Assembly (NCBI GenBank): GCA_036877525.1
Contig: JAZGTH010000073.1
Span: 868,001-932,000 of the forward strand
Reading direction: 5' to 3'
Length of the DNA: 64,000 bases
Origin: Chromobotia macracanthus
Taxonomy: Eukaryota > Chordata > Actinopteri > Cypriniformes > Botiidae
Shown: in pieces, positions 51,801 to 61,650 of the stretch
Layout of the letters: the number at the start of each line of letters is the position of its first letter
How positions within the stretch are numbered: position 1 is the first letter of the stretch
Notes under the pieces: model-generated
What the model saw: the letters and a program-made list of their open reading frames with translations, nothing else
Told to the model about the DNA's origin: nothing
Databases searched by the model: none
Translations under genes and position numbers: made by a program

Positions 51801-52174
51801 AAACATGACTGCAAATATACAGTATGGTTCCAGTCTGGACTACCGTATTTTTACTATTTAAAACTATGTCCCCAGATTACATTGCCCTCTTTAGCACAAA
51901 GTGCCATGGCTGTGACTTCCCTGTTGAGGCAGGAGATAAATTTATTGAAGCTCTTGGCCACACATGGCATGACACTTGCTTTGTTTGTGCGGTAGGTACA
52001 AAATCAATGTTTCACCAAAAGATGGATCATAAATAATTCAGATATGAGGAATTATGAGTCTGTATGTTTGTCTCTTACATGCAGGTGTGCCATGTGAATC
52101 TGGAAGGACAACCTTTCTACTCCAAGAAGGACAAGCCCTTATGCAAGAAGCATGCACATGCTATCAATGTGTAG
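25177..52174 (+). CDS. ldb3: LIM domain-binding protein 3 (ZASP/Cypher), long and short forms
   Basis: Z-disc scaffold of striated muscle. In this family the PDZ domain binds alpha-actinin and the LIM domains bind protein kinase C. Long-form exons: 25177-25272, 33464-33615, 36440-36515, 39108-39130, 39903-40106, 41719-41885, 42231-42267, 47932-48090, 49655-49711, 50377-50531, 50642-50987, 51361-51541, 51639-51759, 51876-51991, 52085-52174 (659 residues). Order: PDZ (1-84, with PWGF loop), ZASP motif, Pro-rich linker, LIM1 (from 483), LIM2 (from 542), LIM3 (601-659). Alternatives: ZASP exon 37177-37448, a 30-nt cassette at 40749-40778, and last exon 42684-42780, which gives a LIM-less protein of 283 residues. 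All phases agree. In mammals the two ZASP modules are cardiac and skeletal; the matching tissue use here is inferred. Confidence 0.97.
27325..27500. repeat. GC-rich structured block, probable dispersed repeat
   Basis: A sharp change from AT-rich surroundings to G/C-rich sequence with an imperfect hairpin: a ggggggaga arm near 27395 can pair with cttcccccg near 27440. The part around cgggccaaattctgagc and agcatgccaaatatgc resembles a block I recall from other teleost non-coding DNA, unverified. Open on both strands but without a recognisable domain. Confidence 0.4.
27876..27918. repeat. Perfect 14-bp inverted repeat (hairpin)
   Basis: aaatcctaatgcaa at 27876-27889 is the exact reverse complement of 27905-27918, with a 15-base loop. 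A run of T follows. Too short for a microRNA precursor. Confidence 0.85.
29822..29846 (+). other. G-rich run with G-quadruplex potential
   Basis: Three runs of five to six G separated by one to three bases (ggggggtgggggagtgggggg). Enough guanine for an intrastrand quadruplex on the coding strand, so it could form in RNA. Confidence 0.6.
30010..30038. repeat. (TC)n microsatellite
   Basis: About 14 uninterrupted TC dinucleotides, followed by further pyrimidine-rich sequence. Confidence 0.95.
30568..30696. mobile_element. Miniature inverted-repeat element
   Basis: 129 bp bounded by a perfect 10-bp terminal inverted repeat: ccagtgttgt at the left and acaacactgg at the right. The interior is made of repeated (a)agtccagct/ggactca-type units, like a non-autonomous DNA transposon common in fish. 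No clear target-site duplication. Confidence 0.6.
33464..33615 (+). CDS. ldb3: ldb3 exon 2: rest of PDZ
   Basis: Residues 33-82 and part of 83 (ITPGSKAA...GDIIVAIDGV...EAQNKIKSA), completing the PDZ fold. Phase 0 in, 2 out. The preceding intron is over 8 kb. Confidence 0.97.
33616..36439 (+). other. ldb3: ldb3 intron 2
   Basis: No supported exon. The minus-strand reading near 35800-35930 ends in a gacaataaagtaaac-type stretch that could be a decayed retroelement tail. Otherwise AT-rich sequence with nothing specific. Confidence 0.5.
36440..36515 (+). CDS. ldb3: ldb3 exon 3: PDZ-distal linker
   Basis: Encodes RSKRPTPVPMTTPRIDSPMP followed by VIPHQK and ends in phase 0 at donor gtctgt. It is the branch point: its donor can join either ZASP module, because 37177 and 39108 both start in phase 0. 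Confidence 0.95.
37177..37448 (+). CDS. ldb3: ldb3 alternative ZASP-motif exon (cardiac-type)
   Basis: A 272-nt exon in phase 0 that ends in GG (phase 2) at donor gtatgt, exactly as the alternative module does. It encodes about 90 residues ending in QQYNSPIGLYSAETLREMAM, the ZASP motif found in the exon that mammals use mainly in heart. The acceptor is a tandem aagcag, so one glutamine could be included or lost. The two modules are expected to be alternative, although splicing both cannot be excluded from phase alone: this exon ends in phase 2 and 39108 starts in phase 0, so joining them would shift the frame. Confidence 0.85.
39108..39130 (+). CDS. ldb3: ldb3 23-nt microexon
   Basis: Encodes VITNTPA plus two bases of an Asn codon. 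The acceptor is gttgtag, and the donor gttagt departs from consensus. It is needed to bring the frame from phase 0 to the phase-2 start of the 39903 exon, and the resulting VITNTPANKEYLPSFNP matches the LDB3 family. TGCATG lies at 39181-39186, 51 nt after the exon. Confidence 0.88.
39783..39900 (+). promoter_or_regulatory. ldb3: Long pyrimidine tract upstream of the ldb3 ZASP exon
   Basis: Almost 90 bases of C/T with (TTTC)n and TCTCTC units between 39783 and 39870, then acceptor gcacag at 39902. PTB-family repressors bind UCUU and CUCUCU, so this is a candidate silencer of the 39903 exon outside muscle. Regulation is inferred. Confidence 0.5.
39903..40106 (+). CDS. ldb3: ldb3 ZASP-motif exon (skeletal-type)
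   Basis: A 204-nt exon encoding ALKDTALSTNKPIEVKGPGG and the ZASP motif HAQYNTPISMYSQDAIMDAI. Ends in GG at donor gtaaga, phase 2. It is preceded by a pyrimidine tract of about 110 nt with a (TTTC)n repeat, and TGCATG follows at 40147-40152. Confidence 0.96.
40749..40778 (+). CDS. ldb3: ldb3 candidate 30-nt cassette exon
   Basis: Between acceptor caccag and a strong donor gtaagt. Phase 2 on both sides, so it would insert ten residues (SEALTESSLS) without changing the frame, just before NLLVKDRV. The acceptor is a tandem cagcag. The upstream region is pyrimidine-rich and TGCATG follows at 40862-40867. I do not know a mammalian counterpart, so this is a prediction. Confidence 0.5.
41719..41885 (+). 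CDS. ldb3: ldb3 exon: linker with VYQAVI segment
   Basis: Encodes NLLVKDRVIDSASPVYQAVI through GTEY, matching the conserved DSASPVYQAVI region of LDB3. Phase 2 in, 1 out, donor gtgagt. Confidence 0.95.
42157..42188. repeat. Short tandem repeat of about 11 bp
   Basis: Three copies of an aaaaatagcat-type unit just before the 42231 ldb3 exon. Confidence 0.75.
42231..42267 (+). CDS. ldb3: ldb3 37-nt exon before the isoform choice
   Basis: Encodes MQDPDEEALRRS and two bases of the next codon. Its donor gtaggc can join either the short terminal exon at 42684 (giving RRSRERFES) or the long-form exon at 47932 (giving RRSSTPAEH). Both continuations are known forms in the family. Confidence 0.95.
42684..42780 (+). 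CDS. ldb3: ldb3 alternative terminal exon of the LIM-less short form
   Basis: After acceptor cgtcacag the frame reads RERFESEAKGPRFAKLKNWH, then CGLSAQILNVPQ and TAA at 42778-42780. This matches the unique C-terminus of the short, LIM-lacking Cypher/ZASP isoform. The resulting protein is 283 residues with the microexon module, close to the mammalian short form. The 3' UTR and poly(A) site after it are not resolved. Confidence 0.93.
42781..47931 (+). other. ldb3: ldb3 intron between the short and long isoform ends
   Basis: About 5.1 kb. The first part should hold the 3' UTR of the short isoform. A perfect CTCF-type motif lies at 46067-46080 and a short (TG)n at about 46329-46342. I see no further exon that keeps phase and family resemblance. 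Confidence 0.55.
47932..48090 (+). CDS. ldb3: ldb3 exon: start of the long-form linker
   Basis: Encodes STPAEHAPVSTSLAP and a Pro/Glu-rich stretch ending TPVD plus AG. Phase 2-2 and therefore skippable in frame. The STP.EHAPV start matches the long-form linker of LDB3. Confidence 0.93.
48330..48492. mobile_element. Miniature inverted-repeat element with long arms
   Basis: Arms of roughly 50 bp: the left, containing atgtggacacctccttctaa, is the near-complement of the right, containing ttagaagtgggtgtttacat. It resembles non-autonomous DNA transposons of fish. Ends estimated from where the pairing stops. Confidence 0.65.
48868..48975. mobile_element. Palindromic miniature element
   Basis: Begins gggctgcatttctctaaagc and ends with the imperfect complement gcttttaagaaacgcagccc. 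About 29-bp terminal inverted repeats, 108 bp in total. Of a type widespread in teleosts; family name not assigned. Confidence 0.65.
49168..49284. mobile_element. Short foldback element
   Basis: aatatttggac...gcca at the left matches the reverse complement of tggctttaaatgtccaaatatt at the right (11 exact terminal bases). Third inverted-repeat element within 1 kb of the same intron. Confidence 0.5.
49655..49711 (+). CDS. ldb3: ldb3 57-nt cassette-type exon
   Basis: Encodes SFGLQTSSGYTSQYKTSFS, phase 2-2. Acceptor gttacattgtag, donor gtacag. Symmetric, so inclusion is optional. Rbfox-type TGCATG sites lie upstream (49585-49590) and 216 nt downstream (49927-49932). Confidence 0.8.
50377..50531 (+). 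CDS. ldb3: ldb3 exon: Pro/Gln/Met-rich linker
   Basis: Encodes SSYAQPPPMQQAPPMQQPLP and continues to PTAYPTAP. Contains three imperfect copies of a PPMQQ-type unit. Phase 2 in, 1 out. Confidence 0.93.
50642..50987 (+). CDS. ldb3: ldb3 exon: linker and first zinc ligands of LIM1
   Basis: Encodes a Pro/Ala-rich linker, the conserved RPPWVTDDSF segment, then RGVAQRAERFAASSRTPLC leading into LIM1 with CASC (C483, C486). Ends ...IIR split by the intron. Confidence 0.97.
51361..51541 (+). CDS. ldb3: ldb3 exon: LIM1 body and start of LIM2
   Basis: Encodes GPFLVALGRSWHPEEFHCHY with the second zinc module, and ends at CARCNTKIMG, the first ligands of LIM2 (C542, C545). Phase 2 in, 0 out. Confidence 0.98.
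51639..51759 (+). CDS. ldb3: ldb3 exon: LIM2
   Basis: Encodes [20 protein letters not shown] and GEPYCEK, the remaining LIM2 ligands. Phase 0 in, 1 out. Confidence 0.98.
51876..51991 (+). CDS. ldb3: ldb3 exon: LIM3 first half
   Basis: Encodes DYIALFSTKCHGCDFPVEAG and ALGHTWHDTCFVCA, with C601, C604 and the His/Cys pair of LIM3. Confidence 0.98.
52085..52174 (+). CDS. ldb3: ldb3 last exon: LIM3 end and stop
   Basis: Encodes VCHVNLEGQPFYSKKDKPLC and KKHAHAINV, then TAG at 52172-52174. The last two zinc ligands are present, so LIM3 is complete. Confidence 0.98.
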   Translation: MCHVNLEGQPFYSKKDKPLCKKHAHAINV

Positions 52175-53150
52175 ATGCTTAAATGGTGCAAAACAAGCTA
52201 TCTGTGAAGGAACTAAATGCAATTTACATAACAGCCGCATTGACGTTCTATGGCAAGCCAACACTGCCAATCCAAATTAAATAGAAAATAATTAAAGAAA
52301 TGAGTGAATTATACATACACTAGGTGTTAAGGCACAATGCACATGGACTATGGGATATTTTAGTCCTTATACATTTACGCAATATACATTATTGAATTGA
52401 AGTAACATCACATTCGGCATTACGTGGTGAATTCATACAACAATAGATTTTTAAGAGATTAGTGACTACAACCTTGATTTGAATAGAGAGAATTGAATAG
52501 GTTATGTGTGGGTACATAGTGAAGATTGTCTGGAGATGTATATGTTTATGGTCAGGCACAGTATTGAGCTGATGTCTTGAGATAATGCATAGATCAGAAA
52601 CAGAGCCTCAATCTATATAGATAGCAACAATCTGTGCATTTTTACGCCTTAAGCCCTAAAGAAATCTTAAACCTGTTTCCTTTAATTGCATAACAGTTTT
52701 ATGAGACCTGCAGTTCTCTCATTTGCAAAACAGTCACAATGGTGTTGTGCTGGTGTTAAATGTTGAATGGATTAATTGGTTTTGCTTAATTGGTTTTGCG
52801 TGAATGTGTGAAAGTGAGCTAATAATGCATTTTTCATGTGAATGTGAGGTTTTTTTATTTGTTGGTCAGCTAATTTTAAGATCGTAAGGGTGTTAAAACA
52901 GAATTTAGCCATGGGAGCTGACCACAGAATTTGAATGCTTACAGTGTATGCAAAACTGTATAATGTCCATTCTGTGAGGCTTAACAGAGTGCCCTTTAGG
53001 TAGTTGTTTGTTGTTCTGTTATTCTGACAAAAACTTAACATTTAGATAATCTTTTTAAATTACATACTGTTTTGAAATAGCACAGATAATTGTTTTATTT
53101 GCCAAAAAAAGGAATTAATACTTATTAATAAAAGAAGACCAGTTTCACCA
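52175..53150 (+). other. ldb3: ldb3 3' UTR (probable)
   Basis: AT-rich, non-coding sequence after the stop. The first well-placed AATAAA is at 53127-53132. A longer UTR cannot be excluded. Confidence 0.45.
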
Positions 53151-54400
53151 CAAACCGATCATTTTAATCTGTCACAAAGATATATTTTCATTCAGTCTGC
53201 ATGATACTATTTTTGCATACAGTTTCTGAATTTGAACAAAATTGTTTTTCAAGTTATGTTTCATGAGTGTGTCCTTAGCTTGTATATTTTCACTGCCATA
53301 TATTGAATTTATTTTAACATACTGCAAAAGTTAAGATGCTCCTAGGACTTCTTTAGATTACAATTTGTTAGTTGTTCTTTTTTACAGTACATTCACATAA
53401 AATTACATTTATAGCATACTTAGGTTGAGGTGTATTGAAATTATTGTGTCATAGTAGCATGCTTCAGCAGGTGTATTTTCATGCTATAGAAAGTAAAACA
53501 GTCACTTTTTACATAATGTATGATCACAATTTGTCATCTGCCATATGCTGTAATTTACGTGGGAATTTAATGTGAAAGCATGTCAAGTTACAGAGACACT
53601 TAAAGGAGCCATTCATAATTTCCTGATCTTGAAACAACAAATCCCCCAAAAGCAATGCATGGGTTATGTGGTGACCTTGCACCTATATATTTATCAGCGT
53701 GAAGTTCTGTGCTAAACACAAATATTTAATGCAGTCTTCTGTTGAATAATAGACATGTATTCTCTCTCACTGGTTATTTAAGTAACAAAAAATGGTTCAG
53801 ATGCAGTTCTTCAAAATACTGTAGTTGCTTTGTTTAATATTTACTTGAGCTGTGTCCTGAGAGGATTAAAAAATACATAGGTCTACTGTTGTTTTTTTAT
53901 CTTTTATAAATTATTTTTGGGGAGAAACAGCCTTATCTTGTGCTTGTATTATCTAGTGCTTTACCAAAATGTCCAGAAATGAAAAACAAAATTGTATTTG
54001 CATTGATTTCTTGAACATGACTAGTAAAAATATGACGTTGCTTTATTCAAACTAATGACCATAACTTTATGTGGGGAATGTTTTCAATGCGTGATTAAAT
54101 GTGATAGCACTGTACTACAAACTGGACAGCTACATTGCTAATTTACATTTGTGTTATTTATTTACATTGTTTTATTGTATTTAAATCTAAATCGTGTTCA
54201 TTTCACACTATCAAATGATGATAAAAGTGCTTTAAATAATCAATGCATTGTACGTTATTCGCAAATGCCATGACAACATTAGAAAAAAAATTGTAACTGA
54301 GTGAATTTATGATATTCACTTAAGTATTAGGAAAATATTTTTAAAAAATTATTATTATTATTATTAATATACATTAAAAAATTATGTAGCGATTTACATA
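53151..54400. other. Intergenic AT-rich sequence between ldb3 and bmpr1a
   Basis: Very AT-rich, with homopolymer stretches and no exon-like structure. I see nothing specific in it. Confidence 0.6.
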
Positions 54401-54409
54401 TTATAAAAC

Positions 54410-54993
54410 GAATAGCTCCGGTTCGCGATTATGATTGGTTAAGCCGCGTTCACAGTTCTAAAGAACTTTGTTGCTTGGCGGAAGAATATTTTTGATCAGC
54501 ATCGTTACATTTTTGTTGCTGTATGTTTATTTTATCAAACCTTGCCGTGTATATGGAACAACCATTTCATAAAATCAAGACTGAAACTGTGGTTTACAGT
54601 GTTAGAACTCCCTGCCTAAAGTCCTGCATAACAACGCCCTTACCTGTTCTAAATTCAGCGCAATCTACGACTTCTTTTGGCTTATCCTTTTATTTTCTTT
54701 CTGTAAAATATTGCATTATGACGGTTTAAAAAAAGTAAAAATTTTCAAAGTTCAACTTTAATCGCGGCGAGTGGTATTTGATACCAGTCAACAGGGGGCG
54801 CTGTGGAGTTAGGTGAAATGGTGCGCTCGACTCTCCGCTGACTGATATCGTCAGTGTGGTGTACAGTTATGGTCAGTGTTAGACCTATTTCAGACCTCAG
54901 TAAGAGTCGACCACAACTCTGACTAATTTCGTTGTCGAAAACTCGTTTTGTGACGGAATATACAGACATACGGATTTTTAAGGAATCTCGAAG
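54410..54993 (+). promoter_or_regulatory. bmpr1a: Likely bmpr1a promoter and first non-coding exon
   Basis: CpG becomes frequent compared with the flanks. A CCAAT box on the reverse strand (gattggtt, near 54432) and a CTCF-like motif (54788-54801) are present, and the stretch ends in aaggtaagttg, a strong splice donor with exon end at 54993. No ATG-led coding frame of note precedes it, so it would be a non-coding leader exon. Assignment to bmpr1a rests on its position upstream of the signal-peptide exon. Confidence 0.5.
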
Positions 54994-57900
54994 GTAAGTT
55001 GAGTGAAGTGGAAAGTGTTAGCTTGGCTAGGCTAACGCTGTCCGACGAAAGTTTTTCGCCGAATTTTCCATTTACCACGTAATGCCGTAAAACAACTTTG
55101 ACAGTCGATTGACAGTCGAGCCGCTTTATCTTATTCGTTATGCGATATACTAATGTACAAGGCTTAAAACATATAATGTTAGTTGTTTGCTGGTTTATTT
55201 CGTAATTTTGTCAGATTTCCTCGGAATGAACCGCTGTAGTTTAATGCGAGATGAATGATAGCTAGTATGCTACTGCTGTTAGCAAGTCGAAGTACACCTT
55301 CATTACTTCATTAACTACTAATTGTAACTATATTTTTAAGACAGTGCTGTGTCGTTATAGTCCTATATGTCATGGGTTCAAAATATCCTTGTTGTTGTTT
55401 GCAGAAAAACTCATGGTTTGTAAAAGTCAGTAAAAGTTTACAACTCCACTTTCACAGTATGCTAATACTTCAGAACATTGCATTACCTGTACATTTTTCT
55501 TACGTTCTTATGGAAATTTCCCCACAGGAATTATGCAATCTCTTGTTTTCCTGTATGTTTTGTATTTATGTTTAGTTTTGCTTTAAGCTGTTTTGTTCGT
55601 GTTTCCACCCCTCAGTATTAAAACTTGCTATTAATTTATGTATGCCCCTATGGGAAAAAAACGCTACATTTAAATATCTACAGTAACATGCTGCGTTTTA
55701 CTGTATATGTGTTCCGTCGTTTCGTCTTATGTATGTGCCGAATTTTGTCTTTTTACCATCCTTCTCTCCCTCTCGATACAAAAGCTGCGTTTAATTTATG
55801 GGATCTGGGGGAAGGGGGTCTATTTAACTCCTTTACCTTCTCGAGGCTTAGAGGTCTGCTACACAAGAAGGTCAAAAAACAGATGGTAACAGTCTGTGAA
55901 GCTATCTGCTTCAAAAGGCTTTGAGGAGTAAGGCTTAGGTTGGGGAAAGAGGATTTATTTTAGAAAATTGCAACTAAATGCTCGCTGTATATGGTTGCCA
56001 GGCAGCTGTACATTCTACAGCTTCAGCCTCTGCGTTGTAAAAAGTAACATGGGTCAATATCTTTGAGCACAGAACTGAATTTGGGTATGTTAATAAATGC
56101 GAAAGGCTGTATACTTGTTTGTATATCCAGAAATATATGTAAGAGTGTTGTAGCATGTGACAAGAAGTGTTTACAGTAACTGCTAAAGCTGTTATTTGTA
56201 GTGCCCTGCTTTAGATGTTTATTAATTAGCAATTGTTATGCAAACTAAATGGTCATGCAATTAAAGTACAAAAGGAAGAAGAGTAATGGTTATGTATAAA
56301 TCAAGATAAATAGTTCCAATGTTTTTCCATTTATTTTCTTTATTTGCTGTTTTTCAGAATGTGGCCTTTACCATTTCATTGGCACAAACCTTTCCGCTTA
56401 TAAATAATGTAAAAAAATTCAATCATGATTGCTTACAAGGCTACATTAAAATACAACAATAAACATATGTTTATTTCCTTTGCTTAGCTGTTTTCTTAAA
56501 CATCTACCAGGTCCAGACTGAGTAGCCCTGGAGCCCTTTAGGAGTGTGTTTTAGTCTGAGCTACAGTGAGAGGGATCAGATTGCAGTGGGAGTCAGTTGC
56601 GAGGTGGCAGCAGGGAGGTTGGAGGGAAGGGGGGTATGAGGCCGGGAGGGTTAAGAGGCAGTGTAGATCAGGTTTCATATCCCTGCCTGCGTTCCTCAGG
56701 CTGCTGCGCCATCTAAAGTCAGCCCCCACCCCTTCTTGACTCACCCTGGAGACAGGGTGGCTAAGCAGGGAAGAAAAAACATACACAGCCACCTCAGACC
56801 TGGCCCTGAATGTATCAGCCATTTCTTCAAGAAGGTGCTGATGTATCCCCCTACTGCACCACATTTAGTCATATCATTCCAATCTAAAAGGTGGAAAACT
56901 AATCCTAGATGAGCGTGGACATTTGATACACTCTACTCTAGAGCTCTTATTGAACAGACTTTTCTTTAACACTTACTGTAGGCTCTGTAGGCATGAGTGG
57001 TTGTGCTTCCAGTTGCTCATTGAAGACAGTTGAAAAGCAGTTGATTTCTGTCTTTCACTTTTGGTATGATGGCATTCCTGATAACACCAGATTGGATAAA
57101 GCTATGCAGCAGGAGGCTGGTGTACTGCTGTGTCTTTGCCATGAGAACAAGTGGTCTCTGTTTATTCAGTATGCCCCAGCTGTCCTTTAATGGTATTGAT
57201 CTGCTTTAAATACACTTGGCTATCGTAGTAAATTATTTAGAGCGGCACCAGATAGGGTGAATTCAAAGATGGGTTGGGACAGTGCAAAGACAACCACAAA
57301 AATTTCTGTCTGGTCTTGTAACAGGTCAGAAAGCTTGTTTACTGTATTATTTAGAGAGTTCCTTTGGTTGTAGAGACCCAGAAAATTAAATAATGTGAAG
57401 TATGTGGTTTTTGTTTTTTTAAGGAATTGCCATGTGATGAGCATCTTGTGAGGCGAAAGTAACTGTTTTGTAACTGCTGAATGTCAAAACGCCTTTCACA
57501 CCCTGTTTATACCAGGACTTTTGTAAAGCAGCTGTCCTAATTTCATTCATTGACACATTTGATATAAATCTAATCTTTCTGTTCTAGCTTAGCAGTTCTG
57601 GTGTTACTAAAGCTGGTATTAACCCAACTATAGATTGTAATTACTTAATAATAATCTGTTAAAAAATGGGATGTATTGAGGTTAAAAGATATGGTTCTAT
57701 TTGGATACCCTGCTGCTAATAATGCACATTCAACAGGACAAAGCATTGCATTGGCAGCAGTGTGTAATAATAACATAATGTTTTGAATAAGTTGGACATT
57801 TATAAATGTTTGTTAAAGGGGTCCCATTATATCCTTTCACAAAGTCTTGATTTTGTTTTTTAGGGTCTACTAGAATAAAGTTTCATGCTTGATTGTTCAA

Positions 57901-58298
57901 AAAATATTATGTTTCACATATTTTACATTATTGCAGCACCGAATGGAATGCACCATTAGTTATCTTTTCATGGAATGGATGTAGCCGAGTCTTTGTCACC
58001 TAAACTACAAGCGGTGAATAGTGAAAATACCCAACTAAACTAAGAGGTTAACTAAAAACTTTAAATTAAAAAATAAAATAAATTTAAATTAAAACTAAAA
58101 ATTTTAACCACGGTAACAACAGACCTGTTTCCAGGTTGTGATCATTCCTAGATCACATCGCCAGTGGTCGATGTCACTGAACACCTTGTAAATGGATCAC
58201 ACGTCACGATCAATGTGAACATTGGTACATTGTCAGTGTCATTGTGAATAGAGTTATGTCCAAAACTACATAAAGGGTTTTGTTGTTTGGTGTTACAG

Positions 58299-58432
58299 AT
58301 TTGTGCTACTATGCCAGAATCCAGATGCTTTTGGACATTCAAACACCTGGATCCGAATGACACCTACAGCCAGCCTCCATGCTTACCAAACACTACACCA
58401 ACATGCTTCACAGAAATGGATTTTTTTGTATG
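58299..58432 (+). other. Candidate non-coding leader exon of bmpr1a
   Basis: Bounded by a good acceptor (tttggtgttacag) and a strong donor (gtaagc). 134 nt with several out-of-frame ATGs. Mammalian BMPR1A has non-coding leader exons, so an extra one here is plausible. No homology support. Confidence 0.3.
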
Positions 58433-61379
58433 GTAAGCTGCTAAAGAATTCTTTAAAGTATAGATCATTTTCCCTCAAAAGTTTTGTTTTAAACCTGAAA
58501 TCCATTGCTTTTTTTAAAGGAATACTTGTGGTGTTTACGTGATTTCAGCTGCGAGATAGAAATGCTCCCACACTTAGAGCTATACAGACCTCAACAAATG
58601 GTTCCCACATGTTTGGATCTGAGAATTCATTTTAGAGAAGTCTGAAGTTCATCAATGTGGGACAGGTTTCTACGGTAACAGCTCCACCCCTTTTTATACA
58701 CACCTGTGCTGCAGGTTTGCAGCTAGCGAATGCAAAGCTGTGAGGAAAATAGGATTTTTCCCCTTATTAACAACGGCATAGTCTTGGTCCCTATATTGAC
58801 CCTGGCTCCCATTAAACCCCAGAAATTCTGTCTGCACAAACCTTTCAGTGGAATGTGGGTGGCAGCTGTCAGGTAATGGAAAATTAACTTGCTATAAACC
58901 TCTGCTGCTCCAGTGATTTTACAAAATTTGTGGGTTTTTCCATTTCTATATTTTTTTTCAAAATTGCAAGAAATGGAAGAAAGTTATTTGTCTCAGGTGA
59001 GAAATATGATAATACGGTTTAGACTAAGCCTTGGCTTAAGCCAAGCAGCCTAGGAAACTGATCAGTGGTTAAGAATTTCAATCAGTGCACTCCCATGACA
59101 TCTTTCAAAGGTGATTTGTGTAATAACCACAGTCACAATCAAAAACATTAGTAACATAATGCTATAAGTATACATGCCAACAATAATAAATTACATAGTA
59201 TTTACGCTTGACATACATTACATAAGACTTACATAAGGCTTAACATGGAGTATGACTAAGAGTGTAAGGAAAATCTGTGAGTTTGTTTTTATACCTAACA
59301 AGAACCATACAAATGTATTTGTAAATAAAAAACAAAGAATTTTAGAAAGTAATGCTAAAACAAGCACCTACAAATTCTGAAGTTATTCTGTGGTAAATGG
59401 TTCTATTATAAGCACAAAGATCAATCAGCTTTCTTGGTGGGATTGTTTAATTTAGTGTTTCACAGATGGACTGTTCCTCAATATGTTGAGTGTTTTAATT
59501 TCCTGCCAAAATGTATTTTGTTTTTGAGGTTTTGTTGTAGAGATGATGTCTCATCCCATTACTCTTCCAGAGGAATTTAGTTAAAGGAGCTCATATTTCA
59601 CCCAAGTGCTCCACAGATTAACTTTTGTTCTCTGTCTGCAATCTACTGCAGTGTCAGGAAAAACTCTGGAGTCTCGTGCTACCATGACAGTCTTGACTTA
59701 ACTAACTGTCCACAGGGCAGCTGCTTATCAGTGGTGGATGTTGTCCCATTAAAAGATATGCTGGACTTTAGTGAGGAAAGGAGGAAAGAGGAAAAAGAGA
59801 GGATGCTGAAGAGAGAGTTGGTCGTGGGGCACATCTCAATGAGTCCAAGTATTCTTATGCTAATCCTTTACTGGGATGAGGTGCAAAGCAGCCAAGCAAA
59901 CAATGGTAGCGGAGCCAGAAAGTCTGCCCTTCAGTCTAGCAGGGCTTGAAAGGCATGTCGGGCATAGCGCCGACACTGAGGGAAGGCGGCCTCCAGTGCT
60001 GGGAGTCCTGCTATAAGGAGGGGCCCCAAGAGGGACCAGAGACCTGGGCCAAAGCAGGCAGAGAGAATGGAGGTGGGGGAAAACAAACTCCAGACCACTC
60101 TGGTTGTTGTGCAGGCTTGTAGAAAAATGATAGTAAAAGCAAGGTAAGATTTATTTAGGAGATAGTCGTCTGCAGTGGAATGTATTCTTAGTCGCACCTC
60201 AGGTTACCGAGCTGGTTGTTTTTCTTCACCAGTCTGTATTTTTATAATAGTTTCACTTATTGGCAAGACATGGAATCCGTTCTGGAAAAAATGTTTTGAA
60301 CTTATGTCCCCCCCACACACAAGAAAGCGCTGAAACACATTTTTCCACACATACACAGATTCATGTGAAGTGTCATTATGTTGGATTGCTGATTCAAGGA
60401 ACCCTTGAGTTATATTCCGCTTGCACATGAGGAAAGACAGAAATATATTACTCCATCTACAAGCATCAAAAGACATCCATGATCTGGCATAAGGTTAAAC
60501 GCAAAGATGTACCATAGGTACACATCACTATACAATGCTCCCATTCATTCAGCCTCCTTACATAAATTTATGGCGCCACCAAAGCCTTTTAGAGGGCAGA
60601 GCTCCAAGAGTGTCTGATGCAATACAAACACCAAGTGTGTCTTATATTGTTTTAAGATCAGTGGTACTTTAGAAGCAATAATGATAGATGTACTTTCAAG
60701 ACATGGCAGCTACACTAATATGCAGTCCTTATGCCCTAAGAGTGAATGTGATTAATGTAATAATAAAAGTGTTGTAAGTTTCTCTCAGGGTGTCTTGTCT
60801 GAGGGTTTTCCTTTGTAGATCCAAAGTTTTGACTTCATCAGCTCAGGGCATGACTTGACTCGCTTAACCACTCATGGCTGATGGAACTGAGTGAAATTTT
60901 CTTTTACCTGTAGAATTGCCTTCCATTGGCCCTCATGTGCTTTTGTGCTATAACAAACACCTCTAAACATCCTGCTGTGGTCTTGCACTGACTCTTTCCC
61001 ATGCTTTCAACCTTGAAGCTTGGGTGTCATGGCTTTCGCCCCATAATTAATTCCTGCTACAACAGACAAACTGTTCTGTCACACACCTTTAAGAGGACTA
61101 TGTGTGCTTGACTATTATGTTTTTTTACACTGTTTCTTTATTATCTTGTTTAACAAAAGGGCTTTCTGGTGTGCTTTAAGGCATATTATCAGTCTCCTGT
61201 ACAGTGGGCAATGAATGTTCTTGATCCAGCTGCTTATGTTCCTCTTAGCCTAGCAGACTCAGTCGCTGCTTCTTGTCTCTGTGTGTAGGTGCCCACACAG
61301 CTATCTTGTCTCGCTGCCTTGCGGAGGCTGGCTTTGTTTCCCTTGTTATCCAGTCAGGGATGTGTGAAAGTGGGGCACA

Positions 61380-61650
61380 GGTCGGGGCTCTTTGTCCCCC
61401 TTGGGCAAATCAGAAGTGACAGACACCGGCCCACTCCGCCACTAATTTGTCCCCCCTTCAGGACAGACTTTGCTCAGGGCCACTAATTGCAGCGAGACAC
61501 ACAGGCCTACAAGGGAACAGACACATCATGTTATTAACGCTGGAAGGGGCCAACGCAGGGTAATTGCGGGACATCCTTCATCAAATTAGTTAGGCATTCA
61601 AGAGTAGCGCCGTCCTGACGGGTTGAGAGGTCAAGCCCAGAAAAAACAAG
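61380..61650. promoter_or_regulatory. Possible conserved non-coding element in bmpr1a intron
   Basis: High-complexity block with a run of homeodomain-type cores (actaatttg, actaattgc, ggtaattgc, aaattagtt) and more G/C than its surroundings, about 500 bp before the first coding exon. Enhancer function is inferred from composition. Confidence 0.3.

Noticed and set aside
56538..56864. 108-codon minus-strand frame in the bmpr1a intron
   Set aside because: No recognisable protein. The block is G/C-richer than its flanks, which lengthens chance frames.
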